A stretch of DNA of 38,129 nt from Parastagonospora avenae f. sp. tritici 18332-5 (GCA_022559985.1 JAFJTR010000148.1:1-38129), one strand, 5' to 3'; positions 21,141 through 31,031 are shown, counted from the first letter of the stretch. Notes: a model not told the origin generated them from the letters alone. A program made the numbers and translations.

Positions 21141-21348
21141 ATGGAGCGCAATACAGGAAACTCTCAACCGGCGGCGCAGCCAACAGTGAGTGACACTGGG
21201 TATGTTTGACCATGAAGCCCGCTTGAAGTACTAACGAACATACAGCTTGACTAAAGAAGAGTTAGAGAAGATGCAAGCTCAAGAGCTGCGAATGATGCAG
21301 GAGGAGCATGCGCGGGCTCAGGCGGCGCAGGCGTCTAAACCGCGCTAG
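21141..21348 (+). CDS. 53-aa spliced microprotein
   Basis: Two coding exons, 21141-21199 and 21246-21348, are separated by a 46-base intron with GTATGT donor, TACTAAC branch site and ACAG acceptor. The 5' leader has another canonical intron, 21062-21126 (GTAAGA...CTAACTTGATTTAG), ending 14 bases before the ATG. The protein starts MERNTGNSQPAAQ and its second half is a charged helix (LTKEELEKMQAQELRMMQEE) rich in Glu, Gln and Ala, ending KPR. No signal peptide or membrane segment. Two near-perfect introns make this a convincing gene despite its size. Function unknown; a helical adaptor or nucleic-acid-associated peptide would be speculation. Confidence 0.75.
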
Positions 21349-21637
21349 GATGAGATACTGTCATGGTGACCATCGTGGTCGCTCTGACATCGTGCTGATC
21401 CGTCTTCAACAATGGCCAGCCATCCTAAGCCGTCCCTAATGACCAATTCGTCTCAACACGAATTTGTTTCCTTACACATTGTTCTGCATGGACCCTGATC
21501 GCGCCTAATGTCGTAAATAGCAATCGATCAATGTTTCTGACGCAAGACTTTGGGAATCGTGCAACACTGAGTACGAGACCATTCCAGACTACGAGGTGCA
21601 TATTGACCGGACAGGCCATACACTAGCATATTCTCAG

Positions 21638-22259
21638 GCCCTGGCATACTCCGCAAGCAGAACAAGTAAATTAGTTCAACACCTCAATTCTATCTTCGTA
21701 TCTACGTATGGTATCCTCTTCTTTGGTACTCCTCACAGCGGTAGCAGCAAGGCAGGTTTACCATCTGTCGGTAGTCGTATGATCAATGCTTTGACCCCCT
21801 CGAAATTGGTAGACACCGATAGCCAGCTTGCCGACGCATTGCATGAAGGATCTGAGGTGCTGCAGAACATCACAGACATGTTTGCGCCTCTGATGAAGGA
21901 CTTCCGGATATTCTTCTTCTGGGAACAAGAGAAGACTAATCTTGGGACCACGTTGGCTTATGTACGTGGCTTCTCTGCCTCCTTATTATTCTCTCGACGA
22001 AGCGCCTAACATATTGCAGATTGTGGACGAAAACTCGGCAGCTCCAATTCTCGATGATACGGAAAGAGCTGGTCTACCATACGGGCATAGGGAAATGACG
22101 AAGTTCGAAAATCGGAGTTCGCCTGGTTATCGTCTTGTTGTTGCTACGTTGCTTCGGTACTCGCGAGAAGCTCCGGAAACAGTTTCTGTGCGATGGGTGC
22201 AAGCAGGAGAGATGCTGAGATCCAAACGTCGGAATGAGGCTGCTGAACTAGTACAGTAA
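21638..22259 (+). pseudogene. C-terminal half of an alpha/beta-hydrolase (SERAC1-like)
   Basis: Exons 21638-21961 and 22020-22259 join in phase across a 58-base intron (GTACGT...CTAAC...TTGCAG). The encoded part starts ALAYSASRTSKLVQHL, contains YGILFFGTPHSGSSKAG and ends with the family's VDENSAAPILDDTERAGLPY and RWVQAGEMLRSKRRNEAAEL. These are typical of the fungal lipase/esterase-type proteins often found at NLR N-termini. The N-terminal half with the GHSLGG nucleophile is missing: the 290 bases upstream, to the end of the microprotein gene, do not encode it. Stops 70 bp from the convergent P450 gene. Probably non-functional. Confidence 0.7.
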
Positions 22260-22328
22260 TATCATGCACTATTGCGCGACTGGAAAGTGTTTGTTGCACA
22301 TCGCATTTGTACTTTGCAACCTTGTCTA

Positions 22329-24136
22329 CTACTTAATCTCAACCTTGCAGCCTTCTTTGATCGATATGACCAGCGTCATGTGTTGCTTTTCAACACCAAC
22401 CAACTCGACCTTCTCTCCAGCAGGAAGTTTGATAGTCTGGAACCGCTGAAGAAGCCGCACGACTGTATATCCAGCTTCTGTAAGCGCAAAATCCACTAGT
22501 GGTATGCATGTTAGAGACCTGATTGATCGACAAGAGAATGTGATCAGTACTCACTTCCTAAGCAAATCCGTGGGCCACCATGAAAGGTTAGATATCCCCA
22601 CTTGGCGTTTGTTGGATCTTGTTGTAGAGGCAGGTCTTCGTCCCATCGTTCCGGACGGAATAGCTCCGCATCCATTCCATAAAGGTCAGGCCTTCTGTGC
22701 ATAGAATAGACACTGAAAGCTACCGCACTACCCTTCGGTATAAGTACGGGAGACTTGCGATCTGGCCCGCCGCCAGTGGGAAGAACTGTGGTCCGAACCG
22801 TTGTGCGAGTATTGACTGGGACGGATGGATAAAGTCGTAACGCTGTGTCAGGTCAGTCAGCTACGTGATATCATTCATGGACTCGTCGATACGACTCACT
22901 TTCTTTGAGTACGTTCTGCAGGTATGGCATTCTCCTCAGATCGTCTCGGGTAAGGCTAGAGTTTGAGTCGCATGCCAACGAGATCTCCGCACGCAACTTC
23001 TTCATGACATTTGAATGACGGACGAGTAGAAAGCTAGTCGAGTTAGAAGGAAGGCAGCTATCATTAGAACGAATATGCACTTACAAAGTCCATGAAAGCA
23101 GACAGGCCGTGGTATCTCTTCCCGCAGTTAAGAGATTGATGATCTGACCTCTAAGAGCAGTTCGATCTGTTGTGCCCTTCGCAACAGTGTCTAGAAAAAC
23201 GTACTTTGCCGAATGTTTGTTTTCGCTCCGGTCCGATGACAAATTACGGTTAATGATTTGGTCTGCAAAATCGTGTACGTCTGAGCAGGCTTGTCGGAAT
23301 TCCTTACTATCGACAAGCCAATAAAGATCGAGTAATCTAAACCGGTTCGTGACCCAGCGTTGCGCAGTATTGAAGGCGGTGGCAAACGTGCGCTCTCCGG
23401 CAGCCTCTGGAGTAATCAGACTTCGCACAGATTCTCCGAAAAGGAAGGCCGTAGTTGTATCAAGTGTCAGCCGGAAGAATAAAGGTTGAAGGTCGATTAC
23501 GCTGCCACTCTCCTGTATTCTCTCGATGAGATCGTCTACAGCTGTTCGTAGAACGTCTAGGCTTTCATACTGCTTGTGTTGAAGCTGAGGTCGCAGCATA
23601 TCTCGAGAATGTTTCCACTCAGGCCCTTTCTGCGTAAAAATGCCGTCACCAAACATGGGAAATGTTATGGCGCGCCGTGGCCCCATACCAAAGTCTGGCG
23701 AGATGTTAGTTGTCGAACAGGCTCCATCAAGGTGTTTGTTGGTTATCCGTACCTTTGAAGCTAGTAGAGAAGATGGCCTCGAGGTTGGCTGGTTCTATTG
23801 TGCCGTATGCCTTAGTGCCCAGGAACTTCTGCTCCAACGTACTGCCCGTTTGACGGAAATGGAACAGGAAAAGTTCCATCAAACGTGATTCCGCATCTGC
23901 TCGGAAGATTTGTTCAAGGCGGTCAACACCGAGAGGCCTTTGATTTGGCAACCTGGGGGCTGGAAGACAGCCATGACTTCGACCGATGGCTCCGTCTGCC
24001 TATACAGATTTAGCAATACACTAGGATCATATCGGCACCGGTACCCTACCAGTTGCTGTTGACGGCGAAGGAAATACTGAACCAACGCCCCAATGATCAA
24101 AGTAAGCACCACTAAAGGAAGGACTGTGAACGTCAT
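22329..24136 (-). CDS. cytochrome P450, CYP52-like (506 aa, six exons)
   Basis: Six exons fit in phase on the minus strand: 24136-24022, 23959-23753, 23694-23085, 23033-22900, 22842-22555, 22495-22329, with introns of 62, 58, 51, 57 and 59 bases. Sum 1521 bases, 506 residues, the usual P450 length. Residues 3-25 are a membrane anchor (VLPLVVLTLIIGALV). Motifs: FGDGIFTQKGPEWKHSRDML, I-helix AGRDTT (298-303), ExxR ETLR (355-358), the FRPERW segment, and heme-binding FHGGPRICLG (442-451, Cys449 as ligand). The pattern after the heme motif (FALTEAGYTVVRLL) resembles the CYP52 and related alkane/fatty-acid hydroxylases, so an ER-bound fatty-acid or alkane monooxygenase is likely. The first intron's donor (A|GTGTAT) is the least certain. 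No stop or frameshift: intact amid relics. Confidence 0.9.
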
Positions 24137-24834
24137 TCCTGAGAGATGACCTCGGGACCTCGAGAGCGGAGATAATATGCAGCCATCAGCCGCACTGGAT
24201 GGCTACAATCTCTTATTGATTACTCCGAGTTGCGTACGCCGTGTTGCTGCAGGTAGGGAGTCCATGAACGGGTGGCTTCGGCCCTCCCGTCCGCGAAAGC
24301 GGCAGATGGGTGACGCGTTTATCGCATGTTGTGCTGCAGGGGAAGCACAATCTCGTTACAGACTTCACGCTTCTAGCCAATATGATAAGGACTGCGTCTG
24401 GCGGCAAGATCATATGAAGACCCGTGCCGCCATCTGGCGCTTCGTGAACCAATGAAACACCAACGAGAGCGGACTTTAGAGCCGGTAACAGAAACATCCT
24501 GGTAAGGAGTCAGGATGATGCACCAACAGAAACACCTTGACTGCCGCTGTCGGTGCATCCTTCCAGAACCCGCATTTCTGTGTGCAGGAGGTCATGGCAC
24601 TAGCTACACGCGGACCATGTAAGTGAACAATTTAGGGCCGTGCGCTTCGCCCCGTCTGAGCTGATCCCCACGCATTGGTCGAACGCTTGCGTGGAGAGTA
24701 TCTCTCCATGGGCTCGAGTGCCTACGTCAAGTATCTGTTCCATCATGGCGATAATACAAGTCACAGAACAGGGAGGTTTGCCACAAAATAGCGACACCAC
24801 TGTTGAGTATGCTTTCCAAGCACGATGTGTCTCC
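24137..24834. other. upstream region of the P450 gene
   Basis: No supported gene. The open frame continuing upstream of 24835 to about 24640 shows no family similarity and is not relied on. Confidence 0.5.
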
Positions 24835-25164
24835 ATGGCTAGCATATTGATGTCTCCCAGAGTCGAGGCTAACATCTTTAGCATCGTTGCGATTCATGAC
24901 ATCAATCAAGATGCAATAGAGACCTGGACAGATCCAACATCGAAAATTCTTTGGCTGAGAGACTTGCTACCGGGGAACATACACCACTTTCGGGCATTGA
25001 TATACAGCTACAAAGCAGAGACGTTTACATCACCAGGTGTGGGCTCAACTCGGTCTATACTTGCTTATGCAAATAATCTTGTGGCCGAGTTGTGTGCAGA
25101 TCGTCAATCGGAAGGCGCCTATAATCGCCCCATTATCTTTGTTTGCCATGGTTTTAGTGAGATC
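24835..25164 (+). pseudogene. N-terminal half of an alpha/beta-hydrolase (SERAC1-like)
   Basis: The frame from ATG 24835 reads FSIVAIHDINQDAIETWT, ILWLRDLLPGNIHHFRALIY and QSEGAYNRPIIFVCHGFSEI, matching the N-terminal half of fungal serine hydrolases (usually IVAIHGLNGD...TW, LWLRDFLP, IIFVCHSLGGI). The nucleophile elbow CHSLGG is replaced by CHGFSE, so the catalytic Ser is lost; three of the four codon changes fit C/T or G/A transitions. The frame then runs into a CTTG microsatellite and stops at 25221. It complements in content, not position, the C-terminal half at 21638-22259. Confidence 0.72.
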
Positions 25165-25232
25165 CTGCTTGCTTGTTGCTTGCTTGATTGGCTGAGAGGG
25201 AGTAGCTGCTTGCTTGCTTGAAGCTTGCTTGT
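25165..25232. repeat. CTTG-rich microsatellite
   Basis: Irregular runs of gcttgcttg separated by short unique sequence, located exactly between the end of the hydrolase homology and the hAT relic. Confidence 0.75.
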
Positions 25233-25258
25233 TTGGTGGAGTATACCTAATCGGGTAA

Positions 25259-26250
25259 TTACATGGTGTTGAGTTTGATGTCGTCGTCCCATATGCTGAT
25301 CTGATACAAAAGCTCTATCTCCCTGTCAGTAATACCGCCTGATCCAACCTCATCGTCGTCGCCAAACCCAGCTCTCCTCCACCTTCTCACACACTGTATT
25401 GCCGCCAGAAGCTCCGGAGGAAGGTTCCGCCGGCGAGGCTCAAGTAGATCTCCGAGCTCACTGAACATGCGCTCACACTCATAGCTCGAAGACGGGATGG
25501 AGAGCACGTCAAGAGCAAGCCTGCTAAGGTTTGGATAGCGCTCGCGGAGCCCTAGCCAGTATTCAATCGGATTCAGCGCGCTGGGAGAACCCTTCTCAGC
25601 TACCGGCTCGCTGCGCTTCCACATTGTAAACTCGTCGTCGTCCTGGCCAATGGGCGCCTCAGTGGGATTGCAGAGACTATCAATCTCATCGTCGAGGTCG
25701 TAAGATTGCAGCATCATCGATAGCCGTACTCTAGGCGTCGGTGAGCTCCTGTACTCAGCCCACAGAGCGTTGAACTTTCGGTCATTAAGCGAGAGCCACT
25801 CAGGCTTTTCTCCCCACACTGAATCGCAAAAAGCCTTGTATCGAGGATGGAGTATCGTAGCAGCGTAGTAAGCTGGCGAGTCGTCAAGCTTAGAGTAATA
25901 GTCGCGCGCCTTGATGAGAGCAGCGCGTAGGTTGATAGCGAGGTGGTCTTCGGGCGCTTCGTCGTGCGCGTCGTGGTTGACAGAATCGAAGTTTTGGATC
26001 GTCTACAACGATCGTGATAGTTGCGAGAGTAACACGGGCAGGAAGAGATTATGGTCTGTAAAGAGGCCTTGTCGAAAAACGCATACCGTGTAAGAGTGTG
26101 ATGTCGGGTCCGCTTTGGCTGCTTCGCTCCTTGGCGGAGGTGAGGTCCTGGAACTGGGCCACGCAAGCCGCCTCCGGATCAGCGACATACGCACACCGCG
26201 CGATAGAATACCCCTGCTCCCAAGCTAGAAGTCGTTCGCACGGGACGGCA
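25259..26250 (-). pseudogene. hAT-family transposase relic, C-terminal part
   Basis: Two blocks on the minus strand. The first (about 26250-26090) reads LLAWEQGYSIARCAYVADPE and AQFQDLTSAKERSSQSGPD; the second (about 26000-25259) reads IQNFDSVNHD, KLDDSPAYYAATILHPRYK and the hAT dimerisation domain (NPIEYWLGLRERYPNLSRLA, SIPSSSYECERMFSELGDL) and ends in LNTM. Between them the frame shifts and a TAG intervenes; an intron there (donor near 26086, acceptor near 26007) is not in phase as drawn. The N-terminal zinc finger and catalytic parts are missing. Ends and target duplication could not be found. Confidence 0.8.
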
Positions 26251-26308
26251 CGACTCGAGTAGGAGATGGGCGACTAGCGCTTTCTAGACTGGGAAGGCGC
26301 GCTAGCGG

Positions 26309-26675
26309 TGGAGAAGAGCGGTAGACATCCGCAACCACATTCTTGCCGTCATCGACCTGCACTCCCTCGATGCTGCCCTCCGAGCCTCACGGCTGTCGGC
26401 AGACATGCTGCTAGACAACCCACAGGGCACTTACAAGGAGCTGAAATTTCCGCCTGGGGTCCGCCTGCACTACCTCCACGGTCTCGACCGCGCCCGGGCT
26501 GCCGCACCGTCTCTTCCTCTAGGAGACGGACGCTGGGTAGCAGACCTATTTCTTGGAGGTAGCGTCACTCCTCTTGACCTTGCCATGTGTAGAGACCGCT
26601 AACACGTGCCCCAGACATCAATCGCGACTTGGAGACGACCCTAGCTGAGCAGTAGCCGGACGCTGGCGAGTTTAA
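26309..26675 (+). pseudogene. DUF3723-like gene relic
   Basis: Two segments join in phase across a 56-base intron (26559-26614: GTAGCG...GCTAACA...CCCAG): NPQGTYKELKFPPGVRLHYL, HGLDRARAA, GRWVADLFLG then DINRDLETTLAEQ followed by TAG at 26653-26655 and, in the same frame, PDAGEF. This is the pattern I associate with the N-terminal region of DUF3723 proteins (PPGVRLxCLHGxHR, RWWxVDLYL, EEYxNxxxPDDGEF). The stop and missing residues before PDAGEF mark it as a relic. DUF3723 is a frequent Starship accessory gene. Assigned from memory, so moderate certainty. Confidence 0.55.
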
Positions 26676-27705
26676 AGGCAGTCGGTCCACGACGGAAGCA
26701 GAATCGAGCGTATATTGAAGCACCCTGAATACAGATCCGCATTCGACTGCTAGCTAGACATGCCAGGGCTGGCAGGAGGCATGAACCTAGGGACTGTGCA
26801 CTATGTTTTTGCCATGAGATGCGATGAGCGCCGAGACGTGCTCGAAAGATGTCTTCTAGGATAGAGCGCATGCGATTTTCTTGCGTCCTTTAGAAGAGAA
26901 GATGTCTCTCGTTCTTGATCCTCGACGACGACAGAATTTCGGAATTTCGAGACCGCTAGAAAATAGGCGAGGGTTGATGCTGATATCGCAAGGGAGTAGC
27001 GTGCGCTTTGGCGAGGAAAGCGAATGACTCTAGTCGGCAGCGTTCACTTCGACATGTGCAATCTCGTATGTGGAATCTCGTATGTGCAATCTCGTATGTG
27101 CATGTTCGGCCGGTTGAGGGTGTCTGCCGATGGTAAGATAGCACAATACTAATTAGACTGTCTCTTACGCTTTGTACACGTAGTCACCTGATGCCTATGT
27201 CTGCAGTCGCTCGTTGCGGAGTCGCATTGATGCAGCGTACGCCGCACGAGTATCGATCGAACTCCTGAGCCGTCGCGCCTAATTCCGGAGGCGGACCGTC
27301 GCGTGGGCTCTAAGCAAGCAAAGAAGACTAGGTAGTCACGGTATAGACCGCAGCATCGCCGTAGTGTGCGGAAGACGGGGAGAGAGCAAACGCCGTTCCA
27401 GCCTAAAAGAAAGGAAAGAGGCTACTGCCTCCAGTAACGGAGAGATGAGCATTGACGCATGGTCTTGGCGCCTGACGCACGGGGCATCTACGGTGGGTAC
27501 GGCATCGCGATCACCTTACCTCTCGCGACTTTACACGATAGACATCTCGAACACCAACAAGTCGTCTCGCAGGTTTTTGTCTAAGACTGCAGAAACTGTG
27601 ATAACGTTATATTTGAAGGTAATGCAATCTATATGCCCTGAATAATCTCCTCAGTAACCGCGGCAACACTCACAGTCTAGAGCAGCGTAAGGCGCACAGC
27701 AAACA
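26676..27705. other. gene-free stretch
   Basis: No supported gene, apart from the short 14-bp tandem array at 27054-27102. An open frame near 27364-27645 has biased composition and no recognisable feature. Confidence 0.55.
27054..27102. repeat. 14-bp tandem repeat, 3.5 copies
   Basis: Unit atgtgcaatctcgt at 27054, 27068 (one C/G difference) and 27082, then a half unit. Confidence 0.9.
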
Positions 27706-28722
27706 CTAACGTCCACTAGGCTCCCGATGCCCAGCTTGAGTGGCTGTCCCTCGTGCATGACCGGGGACACAGAGACAGTCTTTCACCCACGTAACCACTG
27801 TTTGGGACGAGGCAACAGTTAACAGCGCCACGAAGGCCACAGCGCAGACGAGGAGCCCTATACTGAGTCCCAGGGCCGCACCCTGTTGCACATCCACCCA
27901 GGCCGGGAGTCCTTTGGCTTCTTCTATCACCCTGCTCTGTAACACAATAAGTGCCAAGTACGGCGTGCAGCCTACCACCGGCGTAGCGAGATAGACGAGC
28001 AGTGTCGGCATAGTGCCCACTTTCCGGCTGGTCCAGTTGCTGTACCCTAGCCAGACGAACGGGACTACTAGAAGTAACACCAAGATCAGGCCTGCAAACA
28101 AACAGACGTCGATAGAACTAGGCAGGCTGTCCAAGTCGTCTGCTAGCGGAGAGAGGCGGCCTATCTGCTCTCGAAAAGCGTCTCCGACAGGACCTAGCAG
28201 GTCTTGGGCCGCATCCGGCAAGAGAGCAGAGACGTCGAACGGCAAATAGCTACATGAAAGGTTCTGAGTGTGACGGTAGCCGACGCAGAACTGCTCCATG
28301 CCGATAGAGCAGTTTTGTGGGATGTAGTCTTCGATCTGGGGGAGGGAAGCCGCTACTGAGCTCGCCGCGCTCTGCACATGGTCAGCAGCGTCCGAGACTC
28401 TTGTAGCAGCAACCGTCAGGATGCTGTTGGCTCCGTTCTGGATGTCTTGGAGGATGTCGCGCGGTAGGAGGGCGGGTGAAGACGGCAAGGGCGGATCTGA
28501 CAGATAGCTAGTGACATTGAACTATCGCAGGAGCGCGTATGTTAGTCTGCTACGGTGGCATAGCTTGCGGGATCAGGTTCAGCTTACTGTCAAGGTCAGT
28601 AAGCCAGCGGTAGCGACTGCCTCCGCAACGTTGAAGTAGATTGTTAGAGTATAGATAGCGACCAAGGGAGCCGCGAGAATGATAATAGCAGCTGTGAGAA
28701 GGCAGATATTCTTCTTAGACAT
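27706..28722 (-). CDS. multipass membrane protein, unknown (316 aa)
   Basis: Exon 1 is 28722-28588 (45 codons from ATG) and exon 2 is 28521-27706, joined in phase across a 66-base intron (GTAAGC...GACTAAC...GATAG). Hydrophobic segments: about 5-30 (ICLLTAAIIILAAPLVAIY), a large extracytosolic region with possible N-glycosylation sites and Cys residues (NCSIGMEQFC, NLSCSY), then three more near residues 175-260 (VCLFAGLILVLLLVVPFVWL; PTLLVYLATPVVGCTPYLAL; GAALGLSIGLLVCAVAFVAL), and a short polar tail. The topology is like fungal pheromone-regulated or cell-surface tetraspanning proteins, but I recognise no family. Divergent from the small membrane-protein gene at 29046. Confidence 0.78.
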
Positions 28723-29045
28723 GACGAGAACTAGGAGTGCGACTCTAGCTAGGTGCAACAAGATATGAGCAGTGCTTATTACATGTAACTGATGCGCAAA
28801 CGCCCCTCTTTAAGCTTACCAGGGGGCTGTCTTCTCTGCAGACGAGACCTGGCTTCCGAGCTAGCAGGGGCGTCAGAAGCAGGCCGCAACGGACACAAAT
28901 AGTCATTTCCACCCTGTAGGCTCTAAACGCAGCGAGACGGCCCTAGCTGCTAACGCTCTTAAACAGCCACGAGCTTCTGGCCAGTACTGCAACATCACCA
29001 GCTTCTTCTGCACAACACCAACAGATTGTGTTACTACCCGAAGAC

Positions 29046-29293
29046 ATGACCTCAAAGTGAGTCTAGAGAAAGGAGAGGTACTAAACGTACGGACTAACGT
29101 GTGCTTTAGCCGACTGAAAACGTCCTCCAAGCCTAGAAAGCTGCGGACTGGCCCTATAGTAGCAATAATGATCGTTATCTTTGTGGTTATTATTCTACTG
29201 CTCATAGCGCTCCTGCTTCTACGCCGTCGAAAGCGCGCTGCACGAGCAGTCAAGCAGATGCCGTCGGGCGACAGCAATACGCAAAGCGCCTAG
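29046..29293 (+). CDS. small single-pass membrane protein (at least 64 aa)
   Basis: Exons 29046-29056 and 29110-29293 join in phase over a 53-base intron (GTGAGT...GGACTAAC...CTTTAG). The product has a short N-terminal part, one strong membrane segment (IVAIMIVIFVVIILLLIALL) and an Arg/Lys-rich cytosolic stop-transfer (RRRKRAARAVK) ending in SGDSNTQSA. The frame is open upstream to a possible acceptor at 28946 and there encodes Ser/Ala/Thr-rich sequence, so the ATG at 29046 may be internal to a longer type I membrane protein with an unseen signal-peptide exon. Function unknown; resembles Mid2/WSC-type sensors only in topology. Confidence 0.5.
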
Positions 29294-29784
29294 AAGAGTC
29301 GAGCACAGTCGAGTTGTTACGTAGTAGCGAGGCAGTATTGATAGCATCTCGTCTAGCAGTTCTCAATGAAATATCCCCATAAGTTCACTTCATGATAGCT
29401 TCAGTCTTGGCCGAAGGGTCTTATAGCTGTCAATTTCACGCACCGCCCATCATCTCCCACATCGTCGTAAATGCAATTGATCACACCTCGCCATAAGCAT
29501 TCGCTAAAAAGGTAGCTTTCCTTCTTACGCTTTGTGAGACCAGTCGCAATGTCTATTCGTTCTAGGAACAGTGAAGCTACTGCTACTGTGCTGCGACCGC
29601 GAGCCGAACTGACGGCCCCAAGCCAGTAATCGGGCCTCGTCGCGTGGTCGGCCTCACTTGACCCTAGTGGACCATATTCAGGTCCAAAGACTACTTCTGG
29701 GCCTGAGCTGGCTACTTACAGCGCTAGAGGCTCGTTAACCTCGAGGCGTTTGAGAGCTATCAGTTCCGGAGCCAACACATCGCC
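29294..29784. other. intergenic
   Basis: Nothing recognised; likely contains the promoter of the gene at 29785. Confidence 0.5.
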
Positions 29785-30219
29785 ATGGCCTCTGACTTGA
29801 TCTCTAACTCGTCTTCTGATTACGGACAGGAATCGTTTTCTGCTAGTGAAGAGCCGTTCTCCGTCGACCTTCTGTTGAGCCGTTTGGAGGAGATCCAACG
29901 CAACGACGACCCAGTCGCATGTCCTAGATCTACCCGTGCGCAGGAAGTGCAACGCAGCGAAGAGCTGGTCGCTCTCCAGAAGCTTACCCGGAGAAGTGTG
30001 CTCTTACAGCAGCTCATCATCGACTACCAGCAGCAGTGGTGCTGCATGCTAGACCTGCGTGAGAAGAGCAACGAAGCCCAGGTGTCGATACAAAGAGCGG
30101 TTGAGCATTGCGTCAACAAAAGTGCAGCGGCAGAGAGAGCCTGGCTGGGGTACTGGGGCATAAAGAAAGAGCACATGGACACTGCCATGGACAACTGCAG
30201 TACGCCGGGGTGGATCTAG
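29785..30219 (+). CDS. hypothetical coiled-coil protein (144 aa)
   Basis: Single exon from ATG 29785. The N-terminal 40 residues are Ser/Glu-rich. Residues about 25-110 are predicted mostly helical with heptad-like Leu spacing (VDLLLSRLEEIQ, LQKLTRRSVLLQQLIIDYQQ), and the C-terminal part has Trp/Gly-rich AERAWLGYWGIKKEH. No signal peptide or membrane segment. No family recognised. Similar size and helical character to the proteins at 30532 and 37586. Confidence 0.62.
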   Translation: MASDLISNSSSDYGQESFSASEEPFSVDLLLSRLEEIQRNDDPVACPRSTRAQEVQRSEELVALQKLTRRSVLLQQLIIDYQQQWCCMLDLREKSNEAQVSIQRAVEHCVNKSAAAERAWLGYWGIKKEHMDTAMDNCSTPGWI

Positions 30220-30372
30220 TAGTACCGGTCGTAAATAGATAGCTAATTAGAGAACCTATCAACATGGGGTGTTTTTCTTTACACAGTAAGGGATCTTAGT
30301 CGTGCACAGCCCTGCAGACAGTCATTTAATATGAAACAAATCTAGAAGTTCTTGGTAGTAGCAATAGTGGTA

Positions 30373-30450
30373 GTGAAGACAAGCAGTGAAGACAAGCAGT
30401 GAAGACAAGCAGTGAAGACAAGCAGTGAATACAAGCAGTGAATAAGAGTA
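30373..30450. repeat. 13-bp minisatellite, six copies
   Basis: Unit gtgaagacaagca is perfect at 30373, 30386, 30399 and 30412, then varies at 30425 (one change) and 30438 (several). The array lies between two convergent coiled-coil genes. Confidence 0.95.
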
Positions 30451-30531
30451 GCAGTTAATGAAGACACTCCATCCATTCAGTGCACGAGCGACTGTGCTCC
30501 ATAAAAACCTCAAGAACCCTTGCCCCTACCC

Positions 30532-31031
30532 CTAGGTCTCTTCACCGGCCCGTTCTTCTCTAATGCGCCTGCTACCCTGACAAGTCCCTCCATTTCGTTG
30601 CCGCAGACGAGCTGAAACTCGGGGGATAGAGGTCGAATTCTGATTGTCTTTAGCCGTAAGAGCCTTCAGCTTCTTATGGCTTACCCAGGGCAGGTTAACC
30701 GTTGCCTCAGGAGCTCTTCTATACTCGTCCAGCTCCTCGCGCTCCTCGCAGCTCTTTTGCTCGAGGAACTGACGTCTGTCCTCAGAGTATTGTAGCACTT
30801 CCTGCATTTCCACAATCTCTTCTTTCTGGCAAGGGACTAGGTGCTCGTAATTCGGGATCATGTGTTGTTGGTAGTATCCGGTTTCCCGCTTCAGCTTCTC
30901 GATCTCGGCCTGTTGGTCTTGACACACCGTAACGCTCTGGGCAAGCTTAGCCTGTTCCAAGAGGTAGGCTTGCTCGTATCTAGAACGAAGTATGTCAGCC
31001 TGGCACCTCAGTTCACATGGTACACTGTGAA
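30532..31031 (-). CDS. hypothetical coiled-coil protein (about 167 aa)
   Basis: The open frame runs from 31031 to 30532 with a strong coiled-coil in its first two thirds (LLEQAKLAQSV, DQQAEIEKLKRET, QKEEIVEMQEVLQYSEDR) and a basic Arg-rich tail. It has no in-frame ATG. A 4-base first exon (31071-31068, ATG G) followed by a 36-base intron (31067-31032, GTAAGC...ATACAG) would supply one in phase, but that intron is short and holds the CACGTG palindrome, so the true start is unsettled. No family recognised. Confidence 0.45.
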
